From positions 186,001-250,000 of the forward strand of contig NZ_JAQTHW010000001.1 of NCBI RefSeq assembly GCF_029433395.1: a stretch of 64,000 nucleotides of DNA. Reading direction: 5' to 3'. The position numbers were made by a program, and so were the translations under genes. A model generated the notes under the pieces. That model ran no database searches and was not told the origin of the DNA. It saw only the letters and a program-made list of their open reading frames with translations. Position 1 is the stretch's first letter, and each line of letters begins with the position of its first letter. Origin of the DNA: Bifidobacterium sp. ESL0763. GTDB taxonomy: Bacteria > Actinomycetota > Actinomycetes > Actinomycetales > Bifidobacteriaceae. Positions 51,394 to 61,229 of this stretch are shown in pieces.

Positions 51394-53580
51394 TCAGAGC
51401 ATGCAGCTGACGCAGCCCTCGACCTCGGTGCCCTCAAGCGCCTGCTGGCGGATGCGGATGTAGTAGAGGGTCTTGATGCCCTTGCGCCAGGCGTAGATCT
51501 GCGCCTTGTTGAGCTCGCGCGTGGTCACGCCGGCGGGGAAGAACAGGGTCAGTGAAAGCCCCTGGTCGACGTGCTGCGTGGCCTCGGCGTAGGTGTCGAC
51601 GATCTTCTTCCAGCCGATCTCGTAGGCATCCTCAAAGTACTCGAGGTTGTCGTTGGTCATGTACGGCGCCGGATAGTAGACGCGGCCGACCTTGCCTTCC
51701 TTGCGGATCTCGATCTTCGAGGCAATCGGGTGGATCGAGGAGGTGGAGTGGTTGATGTAGGAGATCGAGCCGGTCGGCGGGACGGCCTGCAGGTAGGCGT
51801 TGTAGATGCCATCCTTCAGGATCTCGTCGCGCAGGGTCTCCCAGTCGGCCACGGTCGGGATGTGGATGCCGAAGCGCTCGAAGAGGTCCTTGACCGCCTG
51901 GGTCTTGGGCTCGAGCGAGCGGCTGCCGTCGGTGTACTTGTCGAAGTAGTTGCCCTGGCCGGCGGCCTTGGCATAGTCGGACTTCTCGAAGCCGGCGAAG
52001 GCGTGCTTGCGCTCCACGGCGATGGCGTGGCTGGCCTTGTAGGCGTTGTAGGCCACGGTCATGAAGTACATGTCGGTGAAGTCCAGCGCTTCTTCCGAGC
52101 CGTAGAACATGTGCTCGCGGGCGAGGAAGCCGTGCAGGTTCATCTGGCCCAGGCCGATGGCGTGGCTCTCCTCGTTGCCGCGCTTGATGGACGGCACGGA
52201 GTCGACGTGGGTCTGGTCGGAAACGGAAGTCAGGGCGCGGATCGCGGTCTGCACCGGCTCGGCTAGACCGCCGTCCATCGCCTTCGCGATGTTCAGGGAG
52301 CCGAGGTTGCAGGAGATGTCCTTGCCGACGTGGTCGTAGCTCAGGTCGTCGTTGTAGGTCGACGGCTCCTGCACCTGCAGGATCTCGGAGCAGAGGTTCG
52401 ACATCGTCACGCGGCCGTCGATCGGGTTGGCCTTGTTGACCGTGTCCTCGAAGAGGATGTAGGGGTAGCCGGACTCGAACTGCACCTCGCCGAGGGTCAT
52501 GAAGAACTCGCGGGCGTCGATGTAGGTCTTGTGGATGCGCTCGTCGTGCAGCATCTCGTCGTAGTGCTCGGTCACCGAGATGTCGGCGAAGGGCTTGCCG
52601 TAGACGCGCTCGACGTCGTAGGGGGAGAAGAGGGCCATCTTCTCCTTGCGCTTGGCCAGCTCGAAGGTGACGTCGGGGATGACGACGCCCAGCGACAGGG
52701 ACTTGATGCGGGTTTTCTCGTCGGCGTTCTCGCGCTTGGTGTCGAGGAAGCGCAGGATGTCGGGGTGGTGCGCGTTGAGGTAGACCGCGCCGGCGCCCTG
52801 GCGCGCGCCCAGCTGGTTGGCGTAGGAGAAGGAGTCCTCCAGGAGCTTCATGACCGGCACGACGCCGCTGGACTGGTGCTCGATGTGCTTGATCGGGGCG
52901 CCCTGCTCACGCAGGTTGGTCAGCAGCAGGGCCACGCCGCCGCCGCGCTTCGAGAGCTGCAGGGCGGAGTTGATGCCGCGCGAGATGGACTCCATGTTGT
53001 CCTCGATGCGCACGAGGAAGCAGGAGACGGGCTCGCCGCGCTGGGCCTTGCCCAGGTTCAGGAAGGTCGGGGTGGCGGGCTGGAAGCGGCCGGAGAGGAT
53101 CTCGTCGACGTAGCTGATCGCGGCCTTCTCGTCGCCGGCGGCCAGCTCGAGCGCCACGGCGGCGCAGCGCTGGGCGAAGTCCTCGAGGTACTGCTTGCCG
53201 TCGAAGGTCTTCAGCGCGTAGGAGCGGTAGAACTTGAAGGCGCCCAGGAAGGTCTCGAACTCGAAGCCGAAGTCCTCCACGTGCTTATAGAAGGAGTCGA
53301 GGAACTCGGGGGTGTACTTCTCGAAGACGGCCTTCTCGTAGTAGAGGTTGTCCTCGAGGTACTTGATGCGCTCGGCGGTGGAGCCGAACTTCATCATGTT
53401 CTGCGCGACGTGGCCGTTGACGTAGGCGCGCTCGGCCTCCTTGTCCTTGTCGAACTGGATCTTGCCGTCCTCGTCGTAGAGGTTGAGCATGGCATTGAGC
53501 GAATGGTAGTCGTGCTCCGGGTCGAAACCGGTGTCTTCGACGGTGTTGTCCATGCTCAGCGCGGAATCGTTGAGTCCCAT
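51394..53580 (-). CDS. nrdE: class Ib ribonucleotide reductase alpha subunit
   Basis: 728 aa, full length for NrdE. It reduces ribonucleoside diphosphates to deoxy forms using electrons from NrdH and a radical from NrdF. Visible catalytic residues: cysteine of PVSCFL (active-site disulfide), SNLCSEI with the thiyl Cys and flanking Asn and Glu, SCNLGSLN with the second disulfide Cys, the radical-transfer pair YY in [10 protein letters not shown], and the C-terminal relay CVSC. It lacks the extended ATP-cone of class Ia. ATG 53580 follows AAAGGA. All catalytic residues are intact, in contrast to its partner NrdF. Confidence 0.96.
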   Translation of the reverse strand: MGLNDSALSMDNTVEDTGFDPEHDYHSLNAMLNLYDEDGKIQFDKDKEAERAYVNGHVAQNMMKFGSTAERIKYLEDNLYYEKAVFEKYTPEFLDSFYKHVEDFGFEFETFLGAFKFYRSYALKTFDGKQYLEDFAQRCAAVALELAAGDEKAAISYVDEILSGRFQPATPTFLNLGKAQRGEPVSCFLVRIEDNMESISRGINSALQLSKRGGGVALLLTNLREQGAPIKHIEHQSSGVVPVMKLLEDSFSYANQLGARQGAGAVYLNAHHPDILRFLDTKRENADEKTRIKSLSLGVVIPDVTFELAKRKEKMALFSPYDVERVYGKPFADISVTEHYDEMLHDERIHKTYIDAREFFMTLGEVQFESGYPYILFEDTVNKANPIDGRVTMSNLCSEILQVQEPSTYNDDLSYDHVGKDISCNLGSLNIAKAMDGGLAEPVQTAIRALTSVSDQTHVDSVPSIKRGNEESHAIGLGQMNLHGFLAREHMFYGSEEALDFTDMYFMTVAYNAYKASHAIAVERKHAFAGFEKSDYAKAAGQGNYFDKYTDGSRSLEPKTQAVKDLFERFGIHIPTVADWETLRDEILKDGIYNAYLQAVPPTGSISYINHSTSSIHPIASKIEIRKEGKVGRVYYPAPYMTNDNLEYFEDAYEIGWKKIVDTYAEATQHVDQGLSLTLFFPAGVTTRELNKAQIYAWRKGIKTLYYIRIRQQALEGTEVEGCVSCML

Positions 53581-53650
53581 ATGTGGGTGTCCTTTCGGTG
53601 TGTTGTCGGCGGCTGGGCCGCGTCTGGTAATGATGAATGGAAATCTGACG

Positions 53651-53727
53651 CTCACAAAAGTGAGAGATACAAAAACAAAATGGCGGAATCCCAACGCGGG
53701 ACTCTTTGTATCGTCGACTTTTGTGAG
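53651..53727. repeat. 78-bp-class palindromic element C, between nrdI and nrdE
   Basis: Arms CTCACAAAAGT (53651-53661) and ACTTTTGTGAG (53717-53727); interior GAGAGATACAAAAACAAAAT, then GGCGGAATCCC. It begins right after the nrdI stop codon (minus strand) and lies within the operon. Confidence 0.88.
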
Positions 53728-53728
53728 T

Positions 53729-54268
53729 CTAGTTTTGGTTATTCAGGAAGAAATCCCTCACGCCCTCGCGCACCTGGCGCTGGTCGTCCTGGGTGCCCAG
53801 AAGTTCGAAATTATACATGAACGGCACATGGCACTTCTTGGAGATCACGTCGCCGGCCGCGCAGTAGGCGGTGGCGAAGTTCCTGTTGCCGGAGCTGATG
53901 ACGCCGCGGATGAAGCTGCGGTTCTTGTGGCCGTTGAGGAACTTGCGGATCTGGGGGAGCAGCGCCTTGGCGATGTTGCCGCCGCCGTAGGTCGGCACGA
54001 TGAGCACGTAGGGCTCGCGCACCTGCAGTGGCTCCTCCTTCGGCCGCAGCGGGATGCGGTAGACGTTGATGCCTTCGTCGGGGAAGCCGCAGGCTTCGAT
54101 GAAGCGCGCCGTGTTGTTCGAGACCGACGAGAAGTAGACCACGGCTCCGATGTGCTTCGCGCCTTCGGGCACTGCGGCCTCCGGCTTGCTCGGCACCACG
54201 CATTCGTCGTCGAATGGTTTGCCCGCTGCGGTTTGCGCTGTGGCGTTTTCGGTGTTCGCGTCCGCCAT
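53729..54268 (-). CDS. nrdI: NrdI flavodoxin
   Basis: About 179 aa. The core ([22 protein letters not shown]...LIVPTYGGG...[23 protein letters not shown]) is NrdI, a flavodoxin that supplies oxidant to assemble the dimanganese-tyrosyl cofactor of NrdF. SSVSNNT binds the FMN phosphate. A Thr/Ala/Glu-rich N-terminal extension precedes the core. ATG 54268 has AGAAGG 6-7 nt upstream; in-frame starts up to 54367 are possible. NrdI makes sense only with a metal-loading NrdF, so its presence beside the altered NrdF is noteworthy. Confidence 0.93.
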   Translation of the reverse strand: MADANTENATAQTAAGKPFDDECVVPSKPEAAVPEGAKHIGAVVYFSSVSNNTARFIEACGFPDEGINVYRIPLRPKEEPLQVREPYVLIVPTYGGGNIAKALLPQIRKFLNGHKNRSFIRGVISSGNRNFATAYCAAGDVISKKCHVPFMYNFELLGTQDDQRQVREGVRDFFLNNQN

Positions 54269-54392
54269 CATCGCCTTCTCTCTGCTCGTCGTCTTTTCGG
54301 TGTTCTCGGTCTGGTTCATCGTCTCGTTCGTGGCCGTCTCGCTGCCTGCCGCCTGCTGGTCCGTCACCCGCTGGTTCGTCGCTTGTCGCGCG

Positions 54393-54665
54393 TCAGGCGA
54401 GGACGGTCTGCTGGGCCGTCTTGGCGGTTGCGGCCGCGGGATTCGCCGCGAGCTGCTTGATGAGGTCGGGGCGGTAGCCGCTCCACGAGGCGTCGGGCGT
54501 GATGACGACCGGGGCCTGGCGGAAGCCGGCGTCGGTGATCTGCTCGAGGGTGGACGGGTTCTCGGTCAGGTCGACGACGTCGAAGGCGATGCCCTGGCGC
54601 TTGAGCTGGCGCTTGGTCGCCTCGCACTGCGGGCAGCGTGGCTTGGTGAAAACGGTAACGGTCAT
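54393..54665 (-). CDS. nrdH: NrdH glutaredoxin-like protein
   Basis: 90 aa electron donor to NrdE. Redox motif CPQC at residues 11-14 (FTKPRCPQCEATKRQL), the cis-Pro region QAPVVIT and WSGYRPDLIKQLA typical of NrdH. First gene of the operon; ATG 54665 has GGAGGT 6 nt upstream. The promoter is probably TTGGAA / TAATCT (minus strand, about 54700-54735). Confidence 0.96.
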   Translation of the reverse strand: MTVTVFTKPRCPQCEATKRQLKRQGIAFDVVDLTENPSTLEQITDAGFRQAPVVITPDASWSGYRPDLIKQLAANPAAATAKTAQQTVLA

Positions 54666-54767
54666 CGTAACCTCCGAACTGGTGTCTTGTAAGCTTTCAA
54701 GAGATTAGGTTACATGCTTGTAGTTCCAAACCAAACCCCAACTTCTAGTAGCGTGTCGCGTCGGCAA

Positions 54768-54783
54768 CCACTAGATGTAGTGG
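54768..54783 (-). promoter_or_regulatory. candidate NrdR box
   Basis: CCACTAGATGTAGTGG, a perfect-arm palindrome matching most positions of the 16-bp NrdR consensus ACACWATATATWGTGT, about 100 bp upstream of nrdH. The usual second box 31-32 bp away is not clear, so this is tentative. Confidence 0.45.
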
Positions 54784-54966
54784 CTGGCCTATATGAGGGC
54801 AAGCGGCTCAACGGGTGTCGCAAGGTGGGCTTTCGCGCGACGGTTTTGGCCATGTAAGCTATCTCACATTATCGAGGTGCCTGGCGGGGCGCGGATGTGA
54901 ATCGATGTGGATGAAAGTGGGTTCGCCTGTGGATGGAGCGGTGCCGGTTCGGGGTCTCTCGCGTCC

Positions 54967-55875
54967 TTACTTCCGGTCGGCGCGCAGCTCCTCGACGATG
55001 GCGGTGGTGGCGCGGGCGATGTCGTCGATCGTGGCGTTCTGCTCCCGCTTGTCCTTTCCTTCGGCGCCGAGCAGCCGCATGCCACTGGTCACCAGGCCCT
55101 CGGTCAGCGCGATGCCGGCCTTCGGGCGTTCGGGGCACAGCCGCTTCCACGCGGCGACGATGGGGGCGTTGACGCGCTGGTGGAGGCTCGGCTGGTCCGG
55201 GTTGAGCGAGGGCGCCGCGTCCACCGGCACCTCGTGGCCGCAGAAGGGGTCGGTCACCGTCTTCGCCTGGGTCGGTGCCTTCGTCCGCACCGCCGTGCTC
55301 GCGGGGCTCGTGGCTGAGGTCGAAGTCGCCTTGCCGCGCCCGGTGCCCTGACGGCCGATTCTTTGTGCGTTGCCGGATCGTGCCGAATCGATGCCGGGGT
55401 GGGCGGAACCGTCTCGCGTGCTCCCGCCGTTCTTGCCGTTCCTATCGCCGGTATCCGAGGCGCCGGCACCCGTGCCTTCGCCGCCCCGCCAGAGGTCGTC
55501 GTCCTCGCCATAGGATTCGGCGTCGCTCAGCGGGATCTTGGCCATCCAATCGTGGCCCTGCAATATGGACTGCTCGAGGTTGATGCGCACCCAGGCGACC
55601 ACGGTCTCGGCCGGGTCGGTGATCCCGCCCAGCCCCTGCTCGAGCGCCTCGACCCACTGGGGCATGTGCCGCGCCATCAGCTGCCGGCGCAGGTCCTTCA
55701 TGTCGTGCACGTAGCGGTAGATCGAGTTGCGCGCGATGCCGGCGCCGCGGCTGACGTTGGCCGGGGTGAGGGCCTCGTCGCCCTGCTCGCGCATGATCGT
55801 CTCCGCCGAGTCGAGCAGGGCGTTCATGGTGTGGCGGCGGTGTTCCTCAAGATTGGCTTCGCTGATGCGTGGCAT
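54967..55875 (-). CDS. TetR-family repressor with a long internal insert
   Basis: 302 aa. TetR N-terminal HTH at residues ~10-60 (LLDSAETIMREQGDEALTPANVSRGAGIARNSIYRYVHDMKDLRR). The ligand/dimer domain is interrupted by about 90 Gly/Ser/Arg/Thr-rich residues after DAESYGEDDDLWRG and resumes at KTVTDPFCGHEVPVDAAPS. ATG 55875 has GAGAGGA. Divergent from the MFS exporter at 56084; a near-perfect palindrome at the putative start of that transcript is the likely target. Such pairs usually control drug efflux. Confidence 0.87.
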   Translation of the reverse strand: MPRISEANLEEHRRHTMNALLDSAETIMREQGDEALTPANVSRGAGIARNSIYRYVHDMKDLRRQLMARHMPQWVEALEQGLGGITDPAETVVAWVRINLEQSILQGHDWMAKIPLSDAESYGEDDDLWRGGEGTGAGASDTGDRNGKNGGSTRDGSAHPGIDSARSGNAQRIGRQGTGRGKATSTSATSPASTAVRTKAPTQAKTVTDPFCGHEVPVDAAPSLNPDQPSLHQRVNAPIVAAWKRLCPERPKAGIALTEGLVTSGMRLLGAEGKDKREQNATIDDIARATTAIVEELRADRK

Positions 55876-55942
55876 ATCGTCCTCTCGACTGTTTGCTGCG
55901 TTGGCGCTGCCGGGTGTGGTGGCGTGCGAACGGCCCGTTGAC

Positions 55943-56001
55943 TTGCATCTTCCATAGTAACGACGTATAGTCACACAAGGTTTGAGACAGCGTGTCGCAA
56001 A
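55943..56001 (+). promoter_or_regulatory. MFS promoter with TetR operator
   Basis: -35 TTGCAT (55943-55948), 17-bp spacer, -10 TATAGT (55966-55971). Operator: 21-bp palindrome at 55981-56001 with arms TTTG.GACA and TGTC.CAAA around GCG, at the expected start of transcription. Confidence 0.65.
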
Positions 56002-56083
56002 AATAAGCACGCACCGGCCGACTGCCTGGAAAGGGCGGCGGATGTCTCGTTTCGATCGCATAAGCGCAGCACGGGAAGTGAAG

Positions 56084-57925
56084 ATGAACCAACAACACAA
56101 CGGCCGGCCCGACGCCGGCCAGCAAGCAGGCCGTCCGGGCGTCGCATCGCCCGCCTCCGGCACTGGCACCGCACAGGGCGCGGCCCCGCATACCGCCGCT
56201 TCCGTCACGGCCCCTCGCGCGGAGGCGAAACCGCCGTGGAACGCGCTCTGGGTGCTGGCACTGGCCCTGGCGATGATCGTGCTCGACGGCTCCATCGTCA
56301 ACGTCTCGATCCCGGTGATGATCCGCGAGATCGGGCTCAACCTCACTGACGCGCAATGGGTCACCTCGCTCTATAACATCATCCTCGCCGCGCTGCTGCT
56401 GCCCTTCGGCAAGCTGGGCGACATGAAGGGCCGCAAGATGACCCTGCAGGTGGGCGTGGTCGTCTTCGTGGCGGGCTCGGCGCTCGCGGCCTCCTCCAAC
56501 GGCGCGGCGCTGCTGCTGACCGCCCGCGCGGTGCAGGCCGTCGGCGGCGCGTTGGTGATGCCCTCCACGCTCTCCATCGTCTCCGCCTCGTTCCGCGGCA
56601 AGAACCGCGCGATCGCGTTCGGCGTGTGGGGCTCGGTGATGAGCGCCGCGGCCGCCATCGGGCCGTTCCTGGGAGGCCTCTTCACCCAGACCATCGGCTG
56701 GCGCTGGATCTTCCTGGTCAACGTGCCGCTGGGGCTCATCGTCTTCGTCTCCTCCATATTCTTCGTGCCCAAGACCGGCGGCAAAGCCGGGGCATCCGCC
56801 ATGGGCGCCGCCGCGCAGCGACTGGCCGCGGCCGATTCGCGCGGTGCTGTTGCCGGGGCGGCTGGCTCCAGTGCCAGTTCCGCCAAGCGCGACGGCTTCG
56901 ACCCGCTGGGCGTCGTGCTCTCCGCGCTGGGTTCGGCGTTCCTGCTCTTCGGCCTCATCGAGGGCCAGACCTACGGCTGGTGGCGCCCCAAGGGCGACTT
57001 CGGCATCGGCGGCTTCAAGTGGGGCGCGGGCTGGCCGGTCTCGGTCATCCCGATCTGCATCGTGCTCGGCGTCGTGTTCTTCGCGCTGTTCATCGGCGCC
57101 GAGACCGGCCGTGCCCGCCGCGGGCTGCCGGTGATGCTCGACTTGACGCTCTTCAGGATCCCCACCTTCGCGATGGGCAACATCGCCGCGGGCGCCATCC
57201 AGGCCGGCGAATTCGCCATCATGTTCGTCCTGCCGCTCTACCTGATCAACGTGCGCGGCATCGACATGATCCCCACCGGCGCGCTGCTGGCCACCATGGG
57301 CCTCGGCGCCATCGTTTCCGGTGGGCTGGCCCGGCCCGTGACCGCGAAGATCGGCGCGGCGCACACCGTGCAGTTCGGTCTGATCGTCGAGATCATGGCC
57401 GTGGCGCTGCTCATGGTGATGATGCGGCCCGACCTGCCGGTGGCCTGGATGCTGGTGCCGTTCGTGCTCTACGGCCTCGGCCTCGGCTTCGCCGCCGCGC
57501 AGCTCACCAGCCTGGTGCTCTCCGAGGTGCCCGTGGCCCAGTCCGGCGAGGGGTCGGCCACGCAGTCCACCATCCGCCAGCTCGGCACCGGCATCGGCGC
57601 GGCGCTCGCGGGCCTGGTGCTCTCCGTGATGCTCGGCCGCTTCACACCCAGCGCGCTCTCCGGCGTGCGCGGCCTGCCCAGCCAGCTGGTCGACGGACTC
57701 ACCACCTCGCTCGACGCCTCGGCCGGCTCGGCCATCGTCGGCATCCGCGCCCAGGGCACGACCGGCAAGCTCGGTCCGCTCGGCCCCAAGGTGGTCGACG
57801 CGATGTCGTCGGCCTTCACCAGCTCTGCGAAGTGGACGCTGCTCGCCGCCATCGTGATGCTCGCCATCGGCCTCGTCGCCTCGATCTGGGTGGCGCGCGC
57901 CGCCAGGCGTGACCGGGTCGAATAG
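56084..57925 (+). CDS. MFS multidrug exporter, DHA2 (14-TM) type
   Basis: About 613 aa. After a Gly/Ala/Gln-rich N-terminus, the DHA2 signatures follow: ALAMIVLDGSIVNVSIPVM in TM1, WVTSLYNIILAALLLPFGKLGDMKGRK (motif A), RAVQAVGGALVMPSTLSIV, and motif C GFVG-like WGSVMSAAAAIGPFLGG in TM5. A ~50-residue Ala/Gly/Ser-rich loop (KAGASAMGAAAQRLAAADSRG...) sits in the middle. Probable proton-driven efflux of antimicrobials, repressed by the adjacent TetR protein. ATG 56084 chosen with GGGAAG upstream; ATG 56042 (GGAAAGG) is an alternative. Confidence 0.88.
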   Translation: MNQQHNGRPDAGQQAGRPGVASPASGTGTAQGAAPHTAASVTAPRAEAKPPWNALWVLALALAMIVLDGSIVNVSIPVMIREIGLNLTDAQWVTSLYNIILAALLLPFGKLGDMKGRKMTLQVGVVVFVAGSALAASSNGAALLLTARAVQAVGGALVMPSTLSIVSASFRGKNRAIAFGVWGSVMSAAAAIGPFLGGLFTQTIGWRWIFLVNVPLGLIVFVSSIFFVPKTGGKAGASAMGAAAQRLAAADSRGAVAGAAGSSASSAKRDGFDPLGVVLSALGSAFLLFGLIEGQTYGWWRPKGDFGIGGFKWGAGWPVSVIPICIVLGVVFFALFIGAETGRARRGLPVMLDLTLFRIPTFAMGNIAAGAIQAGEFAIMFVLPLYLINVRGIDMIPTGALLATMGLGAIVSGGLARPVTAKIGAAHTVQFGLIVEIMAVALLMVMMRPDLPVAWMLVPFVLYGLGLGFAAAQLTSLVLSEVPVAQSGEGSATQSTIRQLGTGIGAALAGLVLSVMLGRFTPSALSGVRGLPSQLVDGLTTSLDASAGSAIVGIRAQGTTGKLGPLGPKVVDAMSSAFTSSAKWTLLAAIVMLAIGLVASIWVARAARRDRVE

Positions 57926-57945
57926 GGGAGTGATGCCGGAAGTCG

Positions 57946-58023
57946 GCACACACTAACTCGAGATACAAAAAACGAAGGGCGGAAAATGGCCCTTCGTTTT
58001 TTGTTTCGCCACTTAGTGTGTGC
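57946..58023. repeat. 78-bp palindromic element B, also a strong hairpin
   Basis: Arms GCACACACTAACT (57946-57958) and ACTTAGTGTGTGC (58011-58023); core ACAAAAAACGAAGGGC pairs with GCCCTTCGTTTTTTGT, so this copy also acts as a bidirectional terminator. It starts 20 bp after the MFS stop. Confidence 0.9.
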
Positions 58024-59237
58024 GAAGCGCCGGCCATCCCGTTTCGCGCCTATGCTCGTGGCGAATCGATTGCGCTTCGGGCTGATTCTCCGTCCTCGAT
58101 TCGTGAGGTTCGAAGCGCATCTACCGTCCCTTTGATTCCTTTTCAGGATGACCTGGTCTGATGGTTTTCAACGCCTTGTAATGCTTGTCGTTCCGCCATT
58201 ATTGGGCACGCGAATCTTTGAGGTCTCGTGAATTGGGCAGAACGGAAACACTTCTCTGGCAACGGCGATATGGCGAATGTCACACCGAATCCTCTTGCGT
58301 CGATGTGGTCGCAACCGATAACCTGCAACGGTAAAGAAATTCAAGGCCGTCGTCAAGACTGTGGCCGGTATCGCGTCAATGGTGATTTCCTCGCTGTGCG
58401 CGGTGCCGGTTTTTCATATCCCCCTCAATGGGTGTGACGGCCAGAACGCGTCCCATGGAGCCATGCGCCCATGAGCCATGCCGGCCCCGTGTGGGCCATG
58501 ACCGACCGCGCCATCCGCGCGCCACATCGCTATCCGCGGCAGGGCCCCACCCTGTGCGCCAGCGATAGCCGTCAGTTGCTCGATAGCCACTCGCGTTGTG
58601 CGGGCCATCGCCAATCGGTTTGGCGACGGGCTTCGCGACGAACTCGGCAAGAGACTGTGCTTGGCGATCAAGCGACTTCGGCAACAGACCGGATTCGGCG
58701 ATTGGTCGGATTCGGCAGTGGACCGGTTCGAAGGCTGGTTTGTTGGCTGAGCTGAAATTGGTCAGCCTGGCAACGGACCAGGCTTAGTGATCGATTGGCT
58801 TGGTGGCACCGAGTTTGGTGATTGACTGACTCGGCAACAGGCCGGATCCGGTGATTGGTCCTGCCGATTGATTCGGCTGGTCGTTTCGGATGGCTGATCC
58901 GATAGGTCAGGTTCGGCAACCGCTCCGGCAACAGGCCGGACCCGATGGCCGGCTAAGCAAGAATCGGTCAGACAAGCCGATTGTCCGCCAACCGCGCGCC
59001 ACGTCGAATAGCCAAAATCTGGCCGTCGGTGGCGTCACGCGTTCTGGTGCCAATCCCCAGGTGCCCCAAATGGGTGCTCCGGAATAGGCGTCCCGATGGG
59101 CGCTGTCCCAAACGGGTGCCCCGAACAGGTGCCCCAATGGGCGCCGCCCAAGCGGGCGACCCGATAAGCGAACCGGGAAATGGGATACACACAGCGAGAC
59201 ACAGGGCGGCCTCCCTTCTAACGTGCAAAGGATTCAC
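58024..59237. other. long intergenic region with degenerate repeats
   Basis: 1.2 kb without a supported gene. CGGCAACAGRCCGGAT-type words repeat at 58679, 58832 and 58926. From about 59046 to 59170 an 18-bp unit of the type GGTGCCCCAAATGGGTGC repeats degenerately. Frames across them give low-complexity translations only. The next gene has AAAGGA before ATG 59238. Confidence 0.5.
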
Positions 59238-60869
59238 ATGTCAACGACTGCTGTTCAAGCGACATTCACGCCGCCCGCCATGCACCATGCCGAGGCCGTC
59301 GGCGCCGCCAAGCAAGCGCGGCAGGACGGCCCGTCGAAGCGCGACGTGACGCTCGTCTTCATCGGCCTGATGGTCACCATGCTCATGTCCTCGCTGAGCC
59401 AGACCGTGCTCTCCACCGCCATGCCGACCATCGTCGGCGATCTCGGCGGCGTCGACCGCATGACCTGGGTCGTCACCGGCTACGGGCTCGCGCTCACCGT
59501 CATGATGCCGGTCTACGGCCGCATCAGCGACCTCTTCGGCCGCAAGCCGCTGCTTCTGATCGCCATCGCGCTGTTCATGTGCGGCTCCGCGGTGGGCGGC
59601 CTGGCCGGCAGCATGAACCTGCTGGTCACCGCCCGCGTCATCCAGGGTCTCGGCGGCGGCGGCCTCATGATCCTCTCCCAGTCAGCCATCGCCGACGTGG
59701 TGCCCGCCCGCGAGCGCGGCAAGTACATGGGCGTGATGGGCGCGGTCTTCGCGGTCTCCTCGGTGGCCGGCCCCCTGATCGGCGGCTGGCTCACCAGCGG
59801 CCCGGGCTGGCGCTGGGCCTTCTGGGTCAACCTTCCGCTGGGCGTCCTGGCGCTCGCGGCGGTCTCCATCTTCCTGCACCTGCCCAAGCCGAGCCGTGAG
59901 AACCAGTCGCACATCGACTACCTCGGCATGGCCCTGATCGCCGCGATCACCGTCATCGTCGTGCTGGTCTGCACCAACGCCAGCAAGCCGCACACCTGGA
60001 ACTGGGCCGAGGTCATCGTCTCGCTCGTCGTCCTCGTCGCCGCCTTCATCGCCGTGGAGCTCAAGGTCAAGGAACCGGTCATGCCGATGAACCTCTTCCG
60101 CAACTCCAACTTCGACGTCGCCACGCTCGGCGCCCTGCTGATCGGCGTGGCCATGTTCGGCGTGCTGAGCTACCTGCCGACCTACATCCAGATGACCACC
60201 GGCGTCACCGCCACCCAGGCCGGCCTGCTGATGTCGCCGATGATGGCCTCCGTGCTCGTCACCTCGATCGTCTCCGGCAACCTCGTCTCGAGGACCGGCA
60301 AGTACAAGGCGTTCCCGATCGTCGGCACCGCCATCATGGCCGTGGGCCTGGTGCTGCTCTCCACGCTGAAGGCGGATTCGCCGGTCTGGATGCTCTGCGT
60401 CTACACGGTGGTCTTCGGCTTGGGCCTGGGCCTCGGCCAGCAGATCCTCATGCTCATCGTCCAGGACGCCTTCCCGGCCTCGATCGTCGGCACCGCGACC
60501 GCCTCGTTCAACTACTTCAAGCAGGTCGGCGCCACCATCGGCACGGCCATCGTCGGCGGCATCTTCACCTCGCGCCTCACCGGTTTCGTGCACGACAACC
60601 TCGCCGCCGCGATGAGGCACATGGCCGCCAGCGGTGTGGCCGGCAACAAGGGTATGGACGCCATGATGGGCGCCGCGCACCTGAGCGCCAGCAACCTCAC
60701 CCCCAGCGGCGTCAACGCCCTGCCCGAGATGCTGCGCACCCCGATCGTCGACGCCTACAACAGCGCCCTGCTGCCCATCTTCCTGTGGATGGTGCCGTTC
60801 ATGGCCGCCGCCGTGCTCGTCTTCTTCTTCGTGCGCCAGAAGGAGCTCTCCACCACCATCGAGCGGTGA
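59238..60869 (+). CDS. MFS multidrug exporter, EmrB/QacA (14-TM) type
   Basis: 543 aa. TM1 LVFIGLMVTMLMSSLSQTVLSTAMPTIVGDLGG, motif A YGRISDLFGRKPLL, RVIQGLGGGGLMILSQSAIADVV, motif C region GAVFAVSSVAGPLIGGWL, all typical of the EmrB/QacA DHA2 transporters. Expected proton-coupled efflux of lipophilic drugs. No regulator is adjacent. ATG 59238 follows AAAGGA. A palindromic element pair (60980-61153) follows the gene. Confidence 0.92.
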   Translation: MSTTAVQATFTPPAMHHAEAVGAAKQARQDGPSKRDVTLVFIGLMVTMLMSSLSQTVLSTAMPTIVGDLGGVDRMTWVVTGYGLALTVMMPVYGRISDLFGRKPLLLIAIALFMCGSAVGGLAGSMNLLVTARVIQGLGGGGLMILSQSAIADVVPARERGKYMGVMGAVFAVSSVAGPLIGGWLTSGPGWRWAFWVNLPLGVLALAAVSIFLHLPKPSRENQSHIDYLGMALIAAITVIVVLVCTNASKPHTWNWAEVIVSLVVLVAAFIAVELKVKEPVMPMNLFRNSNFDVATLGALLIGVAMFGVLSYLPTYIQMTTGVTATQAGLLMSPMMASVLVTSIVSGNLVSRTGKYKAFPIVGTAIMAVGLVLLSTLKADSPVWMLCVYTVVFGLGLGLGQQILMLIVQDAFPASIVGTATASFNYFKQVGATIGTAIVGGIFTSRLTGFVHDNLAAAMRHMAASGVAGNKGMDAMMGAAHLSASNLTPSGVNALPEMLRTPIVDAYNSALLPIFLWMVPFMAAAVLVFFFVRQKELSTTIER

Positions 60870-60979
60870 TCCGGACGATATCATCGGTTAGCGGCGCTCG
60901 CACTTTGGTGTGGTTGCCAAACACGATTCTGCGGTGTTCTGCCGATTCAGCTTCGGCAACCCGTCTAAAGTGCGGGCGC

Positions 60980-61060
60980 GCGCACCCAAAAGGTGGTATT
61001 TAAAAAAGGAATGGCCATTTTCCGCGCTTCCGATTTTAAATACCCCCCATTTGGGTGTGC
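60980..61060. repeat. 78-bp-class palindromic element E (inverse orientation)
   Basis: Outer arms GCGCACCCAAAAGGTGG.TATTTAAAA / TTTTAAATACCCCCCATTTGGGTGTGC. On the minus strand the core GCGGAAAATGGCC is identical to that of element B. Confidence 0.75.
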
Positions 61061-61073
61061 CGGTGTTGGTAGA

Positions 61074-61153
61074 GACTCACAAAAGTCATCGATAGAAAAA
61101 TAAAATGGCGGATTTCCAACAAAATCTTTTTCTATCGTCGACTTTCGTGAGTC
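61074..61153. repeat. 78-bp-class palindromic element D
   Basis: Arms GACTCACAAAAGT and ACTTTCGTGAGTC; interior GATAGAAAAATAAAAT, GGCGGATTTCC, then AAATCTTTTTCTATC. It closely matches element C between nrdI and nrdE. Confidence 0.88.
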
Positions 61154-61229
61154 ATATTTCCTTACTCCATAGGAATGAATGCGGTGCGGAAGCGGCACGA
61201 TGATGTCGTCGCGGATTCATACCGAGTCG

